Shown piece after piece: positions 59,217 through 64,000 of a stretch of 64,000 bases of DNA. The notes beneath the pieces were generated by a model. It was not told the origin of the DNA. It searched no databases and was given only the letters and a program-made list of their open reading frames with translations. The stretch is from Hydnum rufescens UP504 (lineage: Eukaryota; Basidiomycota; Agaricomycetes; Cantharellales; Hydnaceae): the NCBI GenBank assembly GCA_014904985.1, contig MU129052.1:79800-143799 (forward strand), given 5' to 3'. The position numbers were made by a program, and so were the translations under genes. Every line of letters starts with the position of its first letter. Position 1 is the first letter of the stretch.

Positions 59217-59366
59217 ATTGTCATTTGAACACACAACAAAGCCCCCCACCAAACGAAAGCTACGAACGTAACCCGCCAAAACCCCAACCAAACAAAACCC
59301 GCGGCCCACCAGACGAACCCGGGACCGGAAACCCACGATGCGAGACCACAGAAAACACAGACAGAA

Positions 59367-59512
59367 CCACACACCCACTTCGGCGGGCGTGTGGTCATGT
59401 CAAGTAAGCATATGTACAACCGCGCAAAAGGAGCAGCATACGCTGCTCCTCTTGCGTGGCTTTTTTCTTTTTTTTTTTTCTTTTTCACTAATGTATTATT
59501 TATTTATTTTAG
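59367..59512 (+). repeat. Right-arm unit R4
   Basis: HP-B 59,367-59,394, donor GTAAGC 59,404, HP-A 59,421-59,457 (GGAGC/GCTCC variant), CACTAATG branch motif after a long T tract, acceptor TTTTAG ending 59,512 (109 nt). Confidence 0.8.
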
Positions 59513-59627
59513 GTTGTTATCGGAACCCACAATGAAGCCCCCCGCCAAAACCCCAACCAAACGAAACCCCCCACGATCAGCTAACCAGACGAAACCCGCA
59601 ACGCGAGACCACAAAGCGCAGACGGAA

Positions 59628-59835
59628 CCACACACCCACTTCGGCGGGTGTGTGGTAATCACAAAACCAAGGAGAAGAACAGCAGGAACATAGAGTGCCA
59701 CACACCTGCTGTGGTGGGTGTGTGGCATATTTGGTAAGTCTTCTTTTAATAGCTACAAATGCGCAAAAAGGGCAGCAGTTGCTGCTCTTTTTGCGCAGTT
59801 GTTACTCTTCAACTGACACTTTATTTTTATTCTAG
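59628..59835 (+). repeat. Right-arm unit R5 with two HP-B copies
   Basis: HP-B at 59,628-59,655 and again at 59,697-59,726, donor GTAAGT 59,734, HP-A 59,761-59,796, AACTGAC branch motif, acceptor TTCTAG ending 59,835 (102 nt). The first HP-B probably belonged to a lost unit. Confidence 0.75.
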
Positions 59836-60042
59836 CCTAAGATGTCCTACCTAAACCCGCAAAACCACACAGCCACAAACGCAAACCCGCAACGACGAAT
59901 GCAACGCAGAAGCCCCAAATGCCACCTCGTGACCATGCGAATAGGACCCACGCAAAGGGGCAACCAAAGGCCCACCATACCCCCTACGAATGCATGACGG
60001 CAAACGACGCCCCGTGCCAACGCATGATACCGAAATGAGCCA

Positions 60043-60186
60043 GACCACATACCTGCTGCAGCGGGTGTGTGGTCACCTAAGATGAGTTCCTTTCCCCCGT
60101 AGATACAGCAGCGCAAAAAGAGCAGCGAAGGCTGCTCTTTTTGCATCGCCTTTAACTATTTACTAACCTAACTTTTTTTATTCTGG
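60043..60186 (+). repeat. Right-arm unit R6, both splice sites lost
   Basis: HP-B 60,043-60,074. The donor position reads ATGAGT (60,082) and the acceptor TTCTGG (60,186), G-to-A and A-to-G changes from the norm. HP-A 60,111-60,145 and TTACTAAC remain. Confidence 0.7.
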
Positions 60187-60261
60187 ATCTTGCTCCCCCA
60201 AAAACCCCCGAACCCACGTGAGCTCCATACAAAAAACCGAGAGTGGAAGCGGTACGAACGA

Positions 60262-60406
60262 GTACCCCCACCCGCTTCGGCAGGTGGGTGGTACCATGGT
60301 TTTTTTTTTAAATTTTATTTTATTTCTATGCATACAGTGATGCAAAAGGAGCAGCACAAGCTGCTCCTTTTGCATTGCTTTTGAATTTTTTACTAATGTA
60401 TTCTAG
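60262..60406 (+). repeat. Right-arm unit R7
   Basis: HP-B 60,262-60,294 (GTACCCCCACCCGC), weak donor GTTTTT 60,299, HP-A 60,340-60,375 (GGAGC/GCTCC variant), TTACTAATG branch motif, acceptor TTCTAG ending 60,406 (108 nt). Confidence 0.7.
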
Positions 60407-60480
60407 GATCCGAACCGAAACCCGCAAAACACACCACCCGCCCCCATATGCAAACTACACGACAGGGGGCCAAAATGAGT

Positions 60481-60628
60481 ACCACACCCGCCTCGGCGGG
60501 CGGGTGTATGGTACCATAAGGTATTTTTTTAAAATTTTCTATACGTACAGTGACGCAAAAGGAGCAGCACAAGCTGCTCCTTTTGCGTCACTTCAAATTT
60601 TTTTTACTAATGTCCACTATTATTCTAG
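60481..60628 (+). repeat. Right-arm unit R8
   Basis: HP-B about 60,481-60,512, donor GTATTT 60,521, HP-A 60,551-60,590 (18-bp stem TGACGCAAAAGGAGCAGC), TTACTAATG branch motif, acceptor TTCTAG ending 60,628 (108 nt). An orphan HP-B at 60,785-60,810 ends the arm. Confidence 0.8.
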
Positions 60629-61037
60629 GATCAAATCCAAAGCTCCAAAACGACAACCCACCCCCAACGGACATGCGTGGCCAGTCGAAACAATCCGTGC
60701 AATGGTGGACCGCCGAGCCCCCCAAATGGCCACCGATGAGCCGGTCGAACCCCCACCCAACCCCCCAAGGGAGAATTGGCTGGTACCACACCCGCTGAGG
60801 GGGGTGTGGTATGTTTTTTTTTAAATTGAATTTTTAAATAAATAAATAAATAAAGAAGTAAATAGGAATGGAACCTACCACCCATGACCGGGTGGTGTAA
60901 TGATAATAAATAATAATTATAGACGAAACATCACCCCAGAGGGGGTATAATATAATAATAAATAATTGTGATCATCCCCAATAAGCCCATATGGCCCACT
61001 GTGCAAGTCTGAGCTTAGGTGACTGACCAATGCCTAA

Positions 61038-61222
61038 CCCAATATATTGAAGTTCTGTGGCCAGTCTAAGTCCCACACAGGGGCCCCTGGGGGCCCCTGC
61101 TTGAATCACAGAAATCAGGTTAGCCGGCCCCAGGGGCCCCAGCATCAAAACCTCTAGTTAGACTATATAAATGCAAGGCTCATAATATCTAACTAGACCT
61201 ACATTTGTGGCTGACTGAGTTG
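61038..61222 (-). repeat. Right TIR and subterminal region of the 5.0 kb element
   Basis: Inverse of 20,284-20,470 with near identity: GGGGCCCC blocks, TAGTTAGACTATATAAATGC, then GGCTGACTGAGTTG at the edge. Confidence 0.9.
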
Positions 61223-61231
61223 CTCTTTACC
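61223..61231. repeat. 9-bp target duplication (right)
   Basis: CTCTTTACC, partner of 56,218-56,226. Confidence 0.9.
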
Positions 61232-61961
61232 AGGTCTATTGCCACTGCTTTCGTCTGTGGTGCATACCCATGCAATAGGAAGAAGGGTGAATAGCCCGTG
61301 GAGGAGTGTGGCGTAGCATTGTGGGCCATCGCTAGCGTCCCTAGCCACTGGGCCCAGGAGCTACAATTGCCCACAGTATACACTTGTAATGCTACCTCTA
61401 GCGTGTCATTAGCCTTTTCGGTCTGCCTGTCCATTTGGGGGTGATGTGAAGTCGAGAGCAGTAGGCCCAGGTCTAAGTGCTTGGCCACCGACACCCAGAA
61501 AGACTTGGCCCATCTGGCGTCTCGATCAGCGATCATTTGGTGGGGGATACCATATTTCAGAACCAGGTGTTGCACGAATAGCTTCGCGAACCCCTCCTGC
61601 TTTAGGTTGGAAGTAGTGGGGATGTACTGGACAAACTTTGTAAGCTTGTCTATGATCACTAATACTGCGTTGAACCCCTCTGACTTCAGGAGGCCCATAA
61701 TCAGATCTAGCGTAACTACTTCGAATGGAAGCAGCGGGATCGCATGGGGGCGTAGCTTTCCTGCAGGGCCACGTTTGTCTGACTTGGTCTTTTGGCAGAC
61801 GTCGCATGTTCTTGTAAATTCTATGATGTCAGCCCACATTCTGGGCCAGTAAAATCTCACGGCTAGCTTGTGAAACAGCCTGGAGGACCCTGCATGTGCT
61901 GCTTCCCAGGGGGACTCATGAGAATCTTGGATTATTTTCCTCACCTCCAACTTGGGTATGC
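61223..61961 (-). pseudogene. Chromovirus integrase, zinc-binding and catalytic core
   Basis: Minus strand from 61,961. HHCC zinc-binding region: DSHESPWEAAHAG then CDVCQKTK. Catalytic D,D,E: first Asp in VVTLDLIMG, second in MIADRDARW, Glu in DRQTEKANDTLE. Frame is open to the insertion point after AIDLVK. Removing the 5.0 kb element and one duplication restores the same frame with the 56,217-55,640 segment. Upstream RT/RNase H is cut off at 61,961 by LTR-A. Confidence 0.9.
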
Positions 61962-63518
61962 TATAGAAGAAGGATTAGGAGCTCCGATGACTGTTAAATC
62001 AAACTCTGGTTCAGCCAGTGTGTAGATGGGAGACTGTATTTCTGTTTTTATTCAATGGGCTGGTTCACTCTGATGGTTGATCACTCTCTAACAAGTTAGG
62101 TATGGTATTCAGTGGAGGATAAGATTGTGGTATGGACTAGCTATAGTCAATGATATATCGTGGGATGCTTGTGAAAGGCTTATACGTGTTGTATTGAACT
62201 GTTTACTGCTATTTGTGGGTACCTATTTGTGTCCTCCTGGTCAAAATGCGGATTCTAAAGAGGGTTCTAGACTAGTTTAAGCTTGATTTAGTATGTCAAT
62301 GTGTTTCTTTCTTCTTCTGACTTTGTTTTTACTCACCTTTCCTTGGATGTCCAGCAACTCTAACCTTAGGTCCTGCAACTATCCTTGGCTCAGTATTTCA
62401 CATAGAGGGCTTCCAGTGACTTAGTCTTAACAACCTTGTATATGACTTAGCTTCAGATGGCTTTAGATCAGTACTCTCTTAAGATGCAAGCAGATTTGTA
62501 GACAGTAGTATATTCCAGTAGTGAGAAGATGATGGGGGGATACAGGAAAATCTACCAGCTTTTATACCTTTCTGAAGGTGGCTGTGTTTAAAGAATATGA
62601 CTCACTCCTAGGTGAGTCATATGTGAGAACAATAGGGTTGTCAAGGAGGGTGAGTCATTCATAAAGCGGTTGCATGATAGGTGAGTCATTCATAAACAGA
62701 ACAAAAGGGTTGCTAAGAAGGTGTTATCTTTCATAAAGTGGTTGCAAGGAGGGCGAGTCATTCATAAACAGAACAAAAGGGTAGTCAAGGGAGTGTTATC
62801 TTTCTTATCTGTGAGGTTCTAGAAGTTATTTGTGGCAATGGGAGATGAAATCAAAGGATATTTCCGAGTTCTTGGAGATTAATTTGTTTGTAGTCCAGTG
62901 GTTAAGATGTTTTTGTTGCTGGTTGATAATGGGGACAAGTGCATGGGATGGGATTTGATGCAGAAACAACAGTTTCCATCCGTAATAGACGTTCTTGGTA
63001 TCATTCGATGTGGATTTTTAACAGCTTTCTGGGCGCGGTGGTTCCGAGCAGATCCGGTGTAAACTGACAGAGAAATTCGTTTTTTACTGATGGGTGTTTA
63101 TTCTGATAGTAATATCGTTCTGTAGAGTTCAGTTTTGATCTGTTCTTTGCGTGCTCAGTACCGTTGGATGCGAATTTTTTATATCTTTCCAGGCGTGGTT
63201 GTTCCGAGAGGATTGAATGTGAACTGATGGAGAAATTCGTTTTTTACTGAAAATCCTGGATTTTGACAGTAATATTGGTCTGGAGAGTGCATTTCTGGTC
63301 CGTTCGACTTGTGTTTGGTACCATTCGAAAGGTATGAATTGTGGCTTTCCGAGAGTTATATGGGCGTACCTCTCCGATCAAAACTGACGGAGTTATAGAA
63401 TGAATTCGATTTCTGCGTGTAGCTGTAATTGATTTCATAATAGGTCACATGATCATTCCAATGGCGGGGATCAATGGATATTCACATTTTCTGATACTGG
63501 ATGTTTTTATCTTCTACA
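61962..63518 (-). mobile_element. LTR-A, 1,557 bp, inserted in the chromovirus pol
   Basis: Minus orientation: TGTAGAAGATAAAAACATCC at 63,518 to CCTTCTTCTATA at 61,962, flanked by ATGC (61,958-61,961; 63,519-63,522). Shows the uninterrupted site (62,972-62,990) that in the 13.6-18.2 kb copies is filled by LTR-B or LTR-A. Carries three ~150-bp modules at about 63,000, 63,150 and 63,310. Confidence 0.85.
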
Positions 63519-63522
63519 ATGC

Positions 63523-64000
63523 TGTGGAAGATAAAAACATCCAGTATCAGAAAAAGCGAAATTACACAACTTCCAGCCATTGGACGATCACATGACCGAT
63601 TATGAGATTAATTACGGCTACGTGCAGAAACGAAATTCGTTTTATAACTCTGTCAGTTTTGATCGGAGAGGTACGCCCATATAACGCTTAGAAAGCTACG
63701 ATTCACACCTTTCGAATGGTACCAAACACAAGTTGAACGGACCAAAACTGCACTCTCCAGGCTAATTTTATTATTAAAATCCAGGATTTCCAGTAAAAAA
63801 CGAATACCTCCGTCAGTTCGCATTCAATCATCTCGGAACAACTGCGCCTAGAAAGATATAAAAATCCGCATCCAACGGTACTGAGCACATGAAGAACAGA
63901 TTAAAACTGAACTCTACAGAACAATATTACTATCAGAATTAACACCCATCAGTAAAAAATGAATTTCTCCGTCAGTTTACACCAGATCTGCTCGGAACCA
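63523..64000 (+). mobile_element. LTR-A, partial, head to head with the previous copy
   Basis: Starts TGTGGAAGATAAAAACATCC at 63,523, four bases after the 5' end of the opposite copy, and runs off the window. With the previous LTR it forms an inverted repeat of at least 0.95 kb. Confidence 0.85.

Larger units (their letters stand above)
56227..61222. mobile_element. 5.0 kb non-autonomous KDZ-ended hairpin-intron element
   Basis: Bounded by imperfect inverted repeats of about 90 bp (AGCCTGGTCAGCCAATTATC at the left; ..GGCTGACTGAGTTG at the right) and a 9-bp duplication. Ends and GGGGCCCC subterminal blocks match the KDZ transposon at 20,284-35,950, so a KDZ transposase probably moves it. It contains no transposase. 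The interior has five leftward and eight rightward hairpin-intron units around a 634-bp palindrome. Exon-like spacers are T-poor and built from short words such as CGCCAAACGAA and GGCAACGCG. CpG is well preserved, unlike the related 4.7-7.7 kb array. It split the chromovirus integrase, so it is younger than that insertion. Confidence 0.85.

Noticed and set aside
56440..60810. CRISPR-like array (regularly spaced palindromic repeats)
   Set aside because: Repeats are divergent, contain splice motifs, lie in opposite orientations and in eukaryotic DNA; no cas genes.

Overview
This is fungal nuclear DNA, almost certainly from an Agaricomycete (mushroom-forming basidiomycete). The reasons are short spliceosomal introns (about 50-60 nt, GT..CTRAY..AG), a KDZ-family (Kyakuja-Dileera-Zisupton) DNA transposon, a chromodomain Ty3/gypsy element, Helitron-like Rep/Pif1 genes and an HNH-domain family known to be expanded in these fungi. 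No operon, ribosome binding site, rRNA, CRISPR array or clear housekeeping gene is visible. The window is a transposon graveyard with several layers of nesting.

Layout. 1-4,690: AT-rich, minisatellites, no recognisable gene. 4,699-7,740: an old array of intron-like units, each with a perfect or near-perfect hairpin, carrying a hAT-like foldback element (5,937-6,650). 8,100-10,140: a decayed multi-exon gene. 11,099-19,800: nested LTRs (families called LTR-A and LTR-B here), a small membrane/coiled-coil gene (12,562-13,493) and a LINE ORF1 fragment split by a solo LTR. 20,284-35,950: a 15.7 kb KDZ element with terminal inverted repeats (TIRs), a 9-bp target duplication, two large uncharacterised cargo genes on the minus strand and a broken transposase on the plus strand. 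36,240-41,275: LTR-B copies, a tRNA-like SINE candidate and a minisatellite. 41,400-46,437: a dead Helitron. 46,440-50,050: satellites. 50,407-51,470: a dead HNH gene. 51,590-52,160: a second Helitron relic. 52,232-61,961: a chromovirus on the minus strand whose integrase is split by a 5.0 kb element (56,227-61,222). 61,962-64,000: two LTR-A copies head to head.

The most interesting object is the 5.0 kb element. Its ends match those of the 15.7 kb KDZ transposon, so it is probably mobilised in trans, but it encodes no transposase. Inside are 13 intron-like modules of 100-109 nt: donor, a GCAAAAAGAGCAGC-type hairpin, an ACTAAT-like branch point and TTCTAG. A second hairpin (CCACACACCCGC-type) usually sits just before each donor. 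The modules lie in two divergent arms, five leftward and eight rightward, around a 634-bp palindrome with symmetric TATA-like motifs. Hairpin stems show paired changes on both arms. The 4.7-7.7 kb array has the same plan but is older and CpG-depleted. I know of no described element with this design.

Mutation pattern: nearly every premature stop in the Helitrons, KDZ genes and chromovirus reads TGA where the family has arginine (CGA). This fits deamination of methylated CpG. The 5.0 kb element and its chromovirus host keep many CpGs and are the youngest material here.
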